Source of the DNA: Bacteroidaceae bacterium
GTDB lineage: Bacteria > Bacteroidota > Bacteroidia > Bacteroidales > Bacteroidaceae
Length of the DNA stretch: 64,000 nucleotides
NCBI GenBank assembly: GCA_017442185.1
Contig: JAFSAT010000044.1
Coordinates: 22,798-86,797 of the forward strand
Direction: 5' to 3'
This document shows positions 46,001 to 53,161 of this stretch, one piece after another (position 1 is the first letter of the stretch; every line of letters begins with the position of its first letter). The position numbers were made by a program, and so were the translations under genes. The notes under the pieces were generated by a model, which saw nothing but the letters and a program-made list of their open reading frames with translations, searched no databases and had not been told where the DNA came from.

Positions 46001-49000
46001 CTGCCGCTTGTGAAGAGACTGATGTTGCAACAACAAACTTCACAGGCGTAGGCTTTCAAGACGGAAAAGTGCGTTTTTATATATCGGCAAAAAGTGATCA
46101 GTGGTACACGCGTGGCGACGGTGTGACGGCAAGCGCCAATCATAAAGTGGTGATTGTATTTTCGGAGAATGCCGAGTCGCAGTGCTATGTGAATGGTACA
46201 AAAGTGCTTTCGGATCTTAAGCAGAATTTCTACCATCACGCAAGCAACAGCAATGCAAAAATATTTATCGGAGGAGGAAAAACAAGCGCAGGCGTAAAAT
46301 ATCGGTTTGACGGCACAATCCGTTCGGTACAGTTCTTCGAAGGGGCATTTGATGCCGATAAGATAGGTGCAATAGAATATCCCGAAACAGATAATTCCAT
46401 TGCCGAGGCTGTGACGAGCAATACAAAAATAAACATCTACGGCCTTCAACGTCATTTCGGCCTTGTGCAGGATGCAGGTACAGGCCTCGATGGCAACGGA
46501 CAATTTGTGTGTAACTACCCGGCAAATACAAGCCAAGAGAGTGGCAACGCTTACGCCAATATGATTGATAACAACTACGCCACATTCTTTCATAGCGGTT
46601 ACAACGGTACACGCGGCGACGGCGCTGCACACTATCTGCAAGTGAACCTTACTCAGGCGGTAAACAATTTTCGATTCTATTTTAAAAAACGCAGCCAAAA
46701 TAACAACAACCGTCCCACCGAAATAGAGATACAGGGCAGCAACGAGGCAAATGGCAACTACACCACCATCGCCACAATAAACAGCGGCATGCCCACCGAT
46801 GAAACTGTGCTCGACTATTATTCGGATGAGATAAAAACCGACGGGACAAAGTATAAATATCTGCGCTTCGTTGTTAAACATACCAACGGCGATACAAGCA
46901 GCAGTAACCCATTCTTTACATTCTCTGAATTTTATCTTCTCAAAAACAGTACAAAGGTTGCCGAGACATTCAATGCGGTGCGCAACTATCGCTATGCAGC
47001 CAAAGTGACCACGGAAATTGCACGCACTCTTAATACTGTATATTTGTGGAATAAAGGTCTCACCGAGGGTAGCCCGATAGATGGCTACGACCACTATCTT
47101 TACAGTGATACATACTATAATGGCGCTTTTGTGAACCGTTATATGTATAACAACAACGGAACACTTTCGTTAAATACATCATGTGAAAGAAGTAGTGATG
47201 CTTATGTATGGACGGCGGCAAAAACCTCCAATGGTTACTATACATTCGTTAACAAGGCCGGTAAGTATCTCGGTCATAAAGCCATGTCCGATGCTGCTTA
47301 CAATTTCACAGTGGCTGAATCCACACGCCATGCAGGCGTGACGCTCTATTCGGTGGGCGCATCCCGCTATCTTGTAACAAAGAACGACGGAACAACCTTT
47401 GACCAATCTACGATAACATACGACCAGACATCCGGCGATTGGAACACCGATTATGTGTTTATTCCAACCGACCTCTATTCGGGTAATTATCTCAATGTAG
47501 AGTGTAATAATTCGGCTGTGGGGGCAACATTTACATGGAATAATGCCGATTTTACATCTTCTGTATACATTGACGAGAATGATGAGGTTGCATCAGGAAC
47601 CTTGTCTCTGAAGAATTGCGATGCTTCATACATATTTGAAGGATTTTATGCCGATGCCGCTTATACTCAGTCATTGGGAAAAACTGTCGAGATTAATGAA
47701 CTTACGGCAGACAAGACCATTTATGCCAAGTTCGCTCTCAGTATCTTTGCATCGGCATTTGGCGAAAAAGGTAAGATGTTGCGTCTGAAAGCTCAGCGCA
47801 ATGCCAACTATGTGATGGGCGCATATACCGAGAGCGGAGCTGCCAATCAAAAGAGAGTAGATTACAGCAATCTTTCACAACTTTGGTATCTTGTGGGTAA
47901 TGCCGATGGATTTAAAATCTATAATAAGGCAATTGGCGACGGTAAGGCACTCAACATTGCAAATGCGAGTGATGCAACCCCTGCAACAATGGTGGCGGCC
48001 GAGAGTGCAACCGTATGGAAGTTAATCGACAAAAATGGCTCTTATGCCATTGTGCCGTCAAGTGGAACAAATCTCAGCCTTAACGCCTACGGAGGATTAG
48101 GCTACGATATTAAGCTCTATGATGCCGGCGATGCAGGTGGCTGGTGGGTTCCTGAGATTGCCAATGCCGATGCTCTTATCATCAACTATGAGATGCCTGC
48201 ACCCGAGGATATTATATATGCGGTGAATACACGCATCGGCACACTTGATATAAATGTGGAAGGAGTGAAGTTTTCAAAAGTGTTTACAACATCCTCGGTA
48301 TTTGATGCTGCGTCGGCCAACTATCTGCCGGTGGGAGCAACATACAGCATAGGAGCGTCACTCTATCGAGGATATAAATTTGCAATAGAAAATGACGGTC
48401 AAGAGGTGTCTCAAATAGAGAATGCCACAGTAGCCGAGGGTGGCTCTACGCTCAGAGTGAAATTCTTGGTTGATACGGATAACAAGTATCAATATCTCTA
48501 CTATTCAAACGATGCCAACGGGAAGCCCTATCGTATTCCGGCAATTGCAACTGCAATGAATGGCGATATTATAGCAATCTCCGACAATCGTCCTTGCGGC
48601 AACGATATTGGTTATGGCGAGGTTGACATAAAATGTCGTATCTCCACCGATAATGGTGCCACATGGGGTGAGGAATTCTTCATTGCCGATGGAAAAGGTG
48701 GCAGTACCAATGAGATGACAACCGGCTACGGCGATGCGGCGGTGGTAGCCGACCGCGAGAGTAATCGCGTGCTTGTGATGATGGTGTGCGGACACACAGT
48801 ATGTTGGAACGGACGTTGGGACAAGAGCAAGATTGGCGATAAATCTGCTTCAAGTGTGAATCGTGTGGCACGTGTCTATGGAACATACGACGAGGAGGCC
48901 GGCAAATGGAACTGGACAGCTCCCGAGGAGGTTACCGACCATATATATTCGCTCTTCCTTGATGGCGAGACGCCTACCGTAACCTCGATGTTCATAGGCT

Positions 49001-50265
49001 CCGGACGCATCATGCAGAGCCGTGTGGTAAAGAAAGGCGACTACTATCGTCTCTACTGCTCAATGTGGACAAGAGACAACGGCAACCGCGTAATCTATTC
49101 CGATGACTTTGGTGACACGTGGAACGTGCTTGGTGCCGTTTCCGACCGTCCCGCTCCAAGTGGCGACGAGCCAAAATGCGAGGAACTTCCCGACGGAACG
49201 GTGGTTCTCAGCAGCCGCAAAAGCTATGGACGATATTTCAATCTATTCACTTTCGATAACGATGATTATACCACAGGAACGTGGGGCAGCGTAGTATCGA
49301 GCAATGACGTAGGAGGGCTTTCATACGGAAATAACTCTACCAATGGCGAAATATTCAAGGTGAAGGCTGTTCGTAAGAGTGATAATGCCATCTGCGACCT
49401 TATGTTGCAGTCGGTACCTTGCGGCAACGGTCGTCGCGATGTAGGAATCTTCTATAAAGAACTCACAAGCGACAAATATACCACCACACAGTTTGCACAA
49501 GGATGGACTAAGGGATTGGCCGTTACAGATAAAGAATCGGCCTATTCTACAATGACACTGCAAGCCGATGGTAAAATAGGATTCTTCTACGAGGAAGCTC
49601 CTAACGAATATTGTATGGTGTATATACCATTGAGCATCGAAGAGATAACCAACGGTGCATACAAACTTTACAGTGTAGAGGCATCAGTGAGCAGTCACGG
49701 TATTGCCACATTCTATTCCAACGAGGCTATGCGCCTCCCCGACGGTGTTCAGGCTTACGTGGCACTCGAAAATCCCGATTACACAACAGGTACAATGTAT
49801 GTTACGGAGGTAGAGGATATCATTCCGGCAAAAACCGGTGTTGTATTAGTTGCCGACGAGGGTAAATACGATTTTCACTATACTTACACAAAGAAAAGTG
49901 TCGATGGTGAAAACAGATTCGTCGGCTATGAAGGTGCATACGCCGTTTCCGACGCTAAACAGCCCGTATCGCTCGAAGCAGGAAGCAAATATTATGTGCT
50001 TGCAGTAGAGAACGGCACAGCTGCTTTCTATAAGAAAACCTCAGACTTTAATGTGTTTAATAACAGAGCTTATCTGAAAGTTCCCGAGGCCGAGGGTGCA
50101 GCTCATGGTCTTAAGATTATTTTCGATAGAAACACTGCAATAGAGAATGTCAATGCAACTGTTTCGGACAAGTCGATATACGACCTTTCGGGACGCCGTT
50201 TGGAAAATGTAACAGAGAGTGGCATTTATATTGTAGGCGGCAACAAGATGTTTATCAAGAAATAA
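43096..50265 (+). CDS. Giant secreted GH20 hexosaminidase - GH33 sialidase multidomain protein
   Basis: 2389 residues, one uninterrupted frame. Signal peptide (about 1-20, 'LLTTAMLLSMSAMA'); GH20 N-terminal domain (about 22-150); GH20 barrel (about 150-480) with 'FHWHMTENQAWRFQ', 'IPEIDLPGHSAA' and the catalytic Asp288-Glu289 in 'HIGADEQET' (Ala replaces the usual second Gly); a helical linker (about 690-770); a trefoil-like region (about 775-900); a LamG/concanavalin-like domain (about 915-1095); an F5/8-type domain (about 1120-1285, 'NAYANMIDNNYATFFHSG'); further lectin-like regions; a GH33 sialidase (about 1800-2190) with 'YRIPAIATAM' (Arg1813) and Asp boxes 'STDNGATWGE' (about 1849) and 'SDDFGDTWNV' (about 2001); and a T9SS-like tail 'YDLSGRRLENV...GIYIVGG'. 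Predicted to strip sialic acid and HexNAc from mucin-type glycans at the surface. Confidence 0.9.
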   Translation: MKKMFILLTTAMLLSMSAMAKVDHLLPKPQSVTVTEGSFALNRAVKISDSFECVHLRNVLKEIGCTTSDDAAATVTVTKVNAIDGAHDYELYGYDNEAYTLTITADAIDIEAVTATGVIRAAQTIAQLAEGWDGTAALQQVSIKDWPAFKLRGYMHDVGRSFVSVETLKKHIDLLSRFKVNTFHWHMTENQAWRFQVNAYPKLTQSEYMTRFPGQFYTQAECTEVEAYAAERGVIVIPEIDLPGHSAAFERAMGYGMQTDEGKAALKVILAELTEAFPLAPYIHIGADEQETTEAYLDEMVGYVRETLGRKCAVWNPIRGVAVSAIDAELTQMWGTLGIAVSGKANIDCRYNYTNHFDVFADLVGIYKSNIYYEQQGNATVAGTISGCWNDRKLETEDDIVEQNNFYANVIASSCRAWMGGGKQYIDNCTNGGTNGGGGVMLPNSGDEYDDFADWERRFLFHKAHSLKDELIPYVKQTNVRWRISDAFNNGGDVSKVFPPEEQKDADKLPDQFTYEGATYNTGIATGAGIYLRHTWGQSIINAYYKNPAYDQTAYAWTYVYSPEEQTVGALIEFQNYSRSELDAVPAAGEWDLYGSKIWVNGAEIPAPSYENTGVSLSSKEVTQKNENFPAREPVSISLKKGWNKVFLKLPYINAAYRLDKWMFTFVLTDADGKNAVDGLIYSPNQCMDDAAEQVAAKISELKRERSIYIGTEPGMWPESLAEALDAKIAEVEATLSESMDATERDAQLEELESVLSTFKALPTANNMIQPLEGAYYRMCTPLRENRYPTSSGANTEIVGNTTADSKASVWSFVKRGDSTFDIVNLADGTYISPASSYNTALKSVAAQPNAGWTIKPAKTPGFVIITSGSAQFNQTNNSTLGYKVYNWGGGSNIDDTGCQYKLIDVTETISPEAFATYTDIADATYPYEIDATTASRIFAAKNLTIAFDVQTSATTENNELLIAACDPTAACEETDVATTNFTGVGFQDGKVRFYISAKSDQWYTRGDGVTASANHKVVIVFSENAESQCYVNGTKVLSDLKQNFYHHASNSNAKIFIGGGKTSAGVKYRFDGTIRSVQFFEGAFDADKIGAIEYPETDNSIAEAVTSNTKINIYGLQRHFGLVQDAGTGLDGNGQFVCNYPANTSQESGNAYANMIDNNYATFFHSGYNGTRGDGAAHYLQVNLTQAVNNFRFYFKKRSQNNNNRPTEIEIQGSNEANGNYTTIATINSGMPTDETVLDYYSDEIKTDGTKYKYLRFVVKHTNGDTSSSNPFFTFSEFYLLKNSTKVAETFNAVRNYRYAAKVTTEIARTLNTVYLWNKGLTEGSPIDGYDHYLYSDTYYNGAFVNRYMYNNNGTLSLNTSCERSSDAYVWTAAKTSNGYYTFVNKAGKYLGHKAMSDAAYNFTVAESTRHAGVTLYSVGASRYLVTKNDGTTFDQSTITYDQTSGDWNTDYVFIPTDLYSGNYLNVECNNSAVGATFTWNNADFTSSVYIDENDEVASGTLSLKNCDASYIFEGFYADAAYTQSLGKTVEINELTADKTIYAKFALSIFASAFGEKGKMLRLKAQRNANYVMGAYTESGAANQKRVDYSNLSQLWYLVGNADGFKIYNKAIGDGKALNIANASDATPATMVAAESATVWKLIDKNGSYAIVPSSGTNLSLNAYGGLGYDIKLYDAGDAGGWWVPEIANADALIINYEMPAPEDIIYAVNTRIGTLDINVEGVKFSKVFTTSSVFDAASANYLPVGATYSIGASLYRGYKFAIENDGQEVSQIENATVAEGGSTLRVKFLVDTDNKYQYLYYSNDANGKPYRIPAIATAMNGDIIAISDNRPCGNDIGYGEVDIKCRISTDNGATWGEEFFIADGKGGSTNEMTTGYGDAAVVADRESNRVLVMMVCGHTVCWNGRWDKSKIGDKSASSVNRVARVYGTYDEEAGKWNWTAPEEVTDHIYSLFLDGETPTVTSMFIGSGRIMQSRVVKKGDYYRLYCSMWTRDNGNRVIYSDDFGDTWNVLGAVSDRPAPSGDEPKCEELPDGTVVLSSRKSYGRYFNLFTFDNDDYTTGTWGSVVSSNDVGGLSYGNNSTNGEIFKVKAVRKSDNAICDLMLQSVPCGNGRRDVGIFYKELTSDKYTTTQFAQGWTKGLAVTDKESAYSTMTLQADGKIGFFYEEAPNEYCMVYIPLSIEEITNGAYKLYSVEASVSSHGIATFYSNEAMRLPDGVQAYVALENPDYTTGTMYVTEVEDIIPAKTGVVLVADEGKYDFHYTYTKKSVDGENRFVGYEGAYAVSDAKQPVSLEAGSKYYVLAVENGTAAFYKKTSDFNVFNNRAYLKVPEAEGAAHGLKIIFDRNTAIENVNATVSDKSIYDLSGRRLENVTESGIYIVGGNKMFIKK

Positions 50266-50280
50266 AGAGAAATAAAGAAA

Positions 50281-50454
50281 ATGAAAGTAAATATGAAAAA
50301 ATATGTAAAGCCCTCTATCGAGATTGCAGATTTTGAAGTTGCCACTATCATAAGCACATCTATAACAGTGGATGATAATACAGTGACGGATAGTGATGCC
50401 AATATGATTAATTCGGGAAACAGAGAGTGGGGTAATCTTTGGGGTAACCATTAA
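50281..50454 (+). CDS. 57-residue protein of unknown function downstream of the GH20-GH33 gene
   Basis: A small ORF starting ATG 50281 and ending TAA 50452-50454, 15 bases after the large glycosidase gene. An A/G-rich ribosome-binding region (AAGAGAAATAAAGAAA) precedes it. The protein reads MKVNMKKYVKPSIEIADFEV, then a Thr/Asp/Asn-rich middle, and ends REWGNLWGNH. There is no signal peptide, membrane helix or cysteine. The start pattern MKKY-x-KP-x-I-E and the Trp/Gly-rich end resemble, from memory, short unannotated proteins often found beside secreted proteins in Prevotella-like genomes. A precursor peptide, chaperone-like factor or toxin are all possible; nothing here decides. An alternative start is the Met at codon 5. 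Confidence 0.65.
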   Translation: MKVNMKKYVKPSIEIADFEVATIISTSITVDDNTVTDSDANMINSGNREWGNLWGNH

Positions 50455-50455
50455 T

Positions 50456-50502
50456 TTACAGTCAGAAGCAATTGATTATTCATCAATTGCTTCTGATTGT
50501 GA
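50456..50502 (+). terminator. Long stem-loop after the 57-residue ORF
   Basis: Core arms TCAGAAGCAATTGAT (50462-50476) and its exact complement (50482-50496) around a 5-base loop; pairing continues outward to 50456/50502 with two G-U pairs. It starts 2 bases after the ORF stop. No T tract follows, so it may be an RNA-stabilising 3' end rather than a classical terminator. From 50503 to 50587 I see no gene. Confidence 0.6.
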
Positions 50503-50587
50503 CAATTAAGGAACATCATATATCTTTTGGGCCGCACAAGGCAATGTCCTTGTCGATGAAGATAATTCCGATGTAATTTAAATACAA

Positions 50588-50635
50588 AAATAATAATCGC
50601 CGTACATGAATTGACGTGTACGGCGATTATTATTT
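50588..50635. terminator. Terminator of the DUF3127 gene
   Basis: Perfect 19-bp arms (50588-50606 and 50617-50635) with core AATCGCCGTACA, 10-base loop. In the minus-strand direction it follows the DUF3127 stop (50650) and is succeeded by TTTGTATTTAAATT, a good terminator tail. Confidence 0.75.
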
Positions 50636-50649
50636 GTATTTAAGTTTGG

Positions 50650-51021
50650 TTAGAATGGAAGATCGTCAGCCTCATTCTGAGTTGTGAAGTCGGGAGCAGT
50701 CACTTTTGGGGCATTTACAACCGGAGTATCTGCCGGAGCTGACACAGGTGCTGTGCCACGCTCTACGCGCCATGCACGTATATCGTTGTACCAACGACCT
50801 TGATATTCACGTGCATTTATGTCGAATGATACGGTCATTTCTTCGCCTGCCTGTATGTTAAACTGTGCTATCTTGTCGGCTCCGAATACATTGAAACATA
50901 CTTTGCGAGGATATTGCTCGTGAGTCTCAAGTACATACTCCTGCATCTTCCACTCGTTGCCGGTTTTAGAAATACCACCTCTCTCGGGCAGTACTGCAAT
51001 GATTTTTCCTGTAATCTCCAT
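50650..51021 (-). CDS. DUF3127 OB-fold protein with SSB-like acidic tail
   Basis: 123 residues, cytosolic. The first 85 residues form a beta-rich OB-like domain ('MEITGKIIAVLPERGG', 'EWKMQEYVLETHEQYPRKVCF', 'VSFDINAREYQGRWYNDIRAWRVER') characteristic of DUF3127. A disordered Pro/Ala/Val linker follows (about 88-115) and the protein ends ADDLPF. That tip closely matches the DDDIPF C-terminal motif by which SSB recruits DNA-replication and repair proteins. A single-stranded-DNA-binding role is inferred from domain layout and from divergent adjacency to dnaN; it is not demonstrated. Confidence 0.82.
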   Translation of the reverse strand: MEITGKIIAVLPERGGISKTGNEWKMQEYVLETHEQYPRKVCFNVFGADKIAQFNIQAGEEMTVSFDINAREYQGRWYNDIRAWRVERGTAPVSAPADTPVVNAPKVTAPDFTTQNEADDLPF

Positions 51022-51122
51022 TGAAATTCTTTTTTTGTCTGATTAGTTGGCGAAAGTACTTCATTTATTCCAAAAAAACGAGATTTTTGCCTCATTTTTT
51101 ATAAATAAATTTAAGCCCTTTC

Positions 51123-51153
51123 TTTGTATTGCGGTCAGTTTGCATTATCTTCG
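51123..51153 (+). promoter_or_regulatory. dnaN promoter
   Basis: TTTG (51123-51126), a 19-base spacer and TATCTTCG (51146-51153), the TAnnTTCG variant of the -7 element. Transcription would start near 51160, about 63 bases before the ATG at 51223. I saw no cluster of DnaA boxes here. Confidence 0.65.
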
Positions 51154-51222
51154 CATCTTAGAAGTTGCACAACGGTGTGTAGTCTTTATATGAAAGAGTA
51201 AAAACAATAAAAATAAAATATT

Positions 51223-52347
51223 ATGAACTTTACAGTATCAAGTTCCCTGCTATCATCGCGTTTGCAGACAATAAGCCGAGTGATAAACTCAAAGAATACA
51301 ATCCCGGTGCTCGACTGTTTTTTGTTTGAGCTGCGAGGAACGAAGCTCACTCTTACAGCTTCTGACCCCGAGAATACCCTCAGCACTTCGCTCGATGTCA
51401 TAGAAAGTTCCGAGGATTTCAGTTTTGCCATTTTGTCGAAGATTCTGATTGATTCTTTGAAGGAGATTTCGGAGCAGCCTTTGCGCTTTGAGGTAAACAA
51501 AGAGACGCTCGAACTTACCATTTATTATCTGAACGGAAAATATGTGATGGTAGGGCAGAATGCCGACGAGTACCCCTCGGCTCCTGTTCCGGGTGAAGGT
51601 GCTGTTAAAATATCAATACCCAATCGCGTACTCTCGAGTGGAATTTCATGCTCGTTGTTTGCTGCAGCCGACGATGAGGTTCGTCCTGTGATGTGTGGTG
51701 TATATTTTGACTTTACCCCCGAAAATGTGACATTCGTGGCATCAGACGGATTGAAACTTTCACGTTGCCGCGACTATTCTGTTACAGGTGCCGAAAAATC
51801 GGCATTCATACTTCCCAAAAAGCCGGCCACACTGCTTAAAAATCTTTTGAGTAAAGATGAGCAAGAGGAGGTTGCTGTTGAATTTGATGGTCGCTTTGCC
51901 ACATTCACAATGGGTGAATACGAATTGGTGTGCCGTCTGCTCGACGGGCGCTACCCCAATTACAATGCAGTTATTCCGCAGAACAACCCTCACAAACTTA
52001 TAGTAGACCGTGCCGCACTCATCGGTACGCTGCGTCGTGTAGCTATATTCTCGTCGCAAGTAACCCTTATCAAACTGCACATAGAGAGTGGCAAAATTGT
52101 TGTATCTGCACAAAATATCGACTTCTCTACTTCGGCCGAAGAGAGCATAACATGCAGCTACGAAGGCGTTCCAATGAACATAGGTTTCAGAGCATCGTTG
52201 CTTATCGACATGTTAAACAACATTCCGGGACAGGATGTAGTGATAGAACTTGCCGACCCATCGCGTGCAGGTGTCATTGTTCCTGCCGAGCAGGTCGAGA
52301 ATCAAGAGCTGCTAATGTTGTTGCTCCCGGTGATGGTGGCAGAGTAA
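51223..52347 (+). CDS. dnaN: DnaN, DNA polymerase III beta sliding clamp
   Basis: Ring-shaped processivity factor. 374 residues arranged as three similar clamp domains (about 1-120, 130-250, 255-374). Typical segments: 'LSSRLQTISRVINSKNTIPVLDCFLF', 'ISNRVLSSGISC', 'DGLKLSRCRDYSV', 'DGRYPNYNAVIPQNNPHKLIVDR' (the family YPxxxxxIP motif) and the C-terminal 'LLLPVMV' corresponding to the usual 'VxPMR' end, here somewhat degenerate. Upstream is a divergent DUF3127 gene, downstream a DnaQ-like exonuclease (19 bases), so the context is replication, although dnaA and recF are not adjacent. Confidence 0.96.
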   Translation: MNFTVSSSLLSSRLQTISRVINSKNTIPVLDCFLFELRGTKLTLTASDPENTLSTSLDVIESSEDFSFAILSKILIDSLKEISEQPLRFEVNKETLELTIYYLNGKYVMVGQNADEYPSAPVPGEGAVKISIPNRVLSSGISCSLFAAADDEVRPVMCGVYFDFTPENVTFVASDGLKLSRCRDYSVTGAEKSAFILPKKPATLLKNLLSKDEQEEVAVEFDGRFATFTMGEYELVCRLLDGRYPNYNAVIPQNNPHKLIVDRAALIGTLRRVAIFSSQVTLIKLHIESGKIVVSAQNIDFSTSAEESITCSYEGVPMNIGFRASLLIDMLNNIPGQDVVIELADPSRAGVIVPAEQVENQELLMLLLPVMVAE

Positions 52348-52366
52348 CGGAAACACGGTTGCCGGT

Positions 52367-53137
52367 ATGAAACTGAACCTTAAAAACCCGATAATATTCT
52401 TCGATCTTGAGACAACGGGTGTCGATGTCTCAAAAGACCGAATAGTTGAAATATGCTACATAAAAGTGTGGCCAAACGGTAACGAGGTCTCTCGTACAAT
52501 GCGTATTAATCCGGGTATGCATATTCCCGAGAGCTCCTCTGCCGTTCATGGTATTACAGACGCCGACGTTAAAGATTGTCCGCAATTTAAAGATGTGGCA
52601 AAAGATATTGCCAACGACTTTGTGGGATGCGACATTGCAGGCTTCAATTCCAATCGCTTCGACCTTCCTTTGTTGGCCGAGGAATTTTTGCGTGCACAGG
52701 TGGATATAGACCTCAGTCGTCACCGCGCAATAGATGTGCAGGTGATATATCATAAACTTGAACAGCGCACCTTGTCGGCTGCATATAAATTTTATTGCGG
52801 TGCAGAACTTGAAAATGCACATAGTGCCCTTGCCGACACACGAGCCACATACGAGATACTTCAGGCACAGCTCGACCGCTATCCCGATGTGCTGAAGAAT
52901 GATATGGATTTTCTATCGCAATACTCTTCGTTTGCCCACAATGTAGACTTTGCAGGGCGCATGGTGTATGATGATGCCGGTAACGCCATTTTCAACTTCG
53001 GAAAGTACAAGGGCGAGAGAGTAGATGCAGTGCTGGTGCGTGACCCGGGATATTACGCCTGGATGATGAACGGCGATTTTCCACTCAACACCAAGCAGGC
53101 TCTCACACGTATAAAAATAAAAGGAATAAAGAGGTAA
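52367..53137 (+). CDS. DnaQ-like 3'-5' exonuclease (DEDDh)
   Basis: 256 residues. Exonuclease motifs: ExoI 'FFDLETTGVD' (Asp/Glu about 12-14), ExoII 'IAGFNSNRFDLPLL' (about 88-101) and ExoIII 'HSALADTRATYEIL' (His/Asp about 146-151), making a complete DEDDh site. The C-terminal 60 residues ('FNFGKYKGERVDAVLVRDPGYYAWMM') form an extra module often attached to such exonucleases. Known relatives are proofreading epsilon subunits and RNase T-type enzymes. It starts 19 bases after dnaN and 24 bases before coaBC, so proofreading or DNA repair is likely; direct association with the clamp is inference. Confidence 0.9.
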   Translation: MKLNLKNPIIFFDLETTGVDVSKDRIVEICYIKVWPNGNEVSRTMRINPGMHIPESSSAVHGITDADVKDCPQFKDVAKDIANDFVGCDIAGFNSNRFDLPLLAEEFLRAQVDIDLSRHRAIDVQVIYHKLEQRTLSAAYKFYCGAELENAHSALADTRATYEILQAQLDRYPDVLKNDMDFLSQYSSFAHNVDFAGRMVYDDAGNAIFNFGKYKGERVDAVLVRDPGYYAWMMNGDFPLNTKQALTRIKIKGIKR

Positions 53138-53161
53138 AAAATAAATCAAGGAGATACCACT

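Noticed and set aside
50503..50587. Possible minus-strand peptide fragment 'FIDKDIALCGPKDI' in the gap after the 57-residue ORF
   Set aside because: Fewer than 20 codons, no start codon with context and no recognisable family; could be chance.
51022..51222. Replication origin near dnaN
   Set aside because: No dnaA or recF next to it and no cluster of DnaA boxes that I could see; dnaN is often away from oriC in this phylum.
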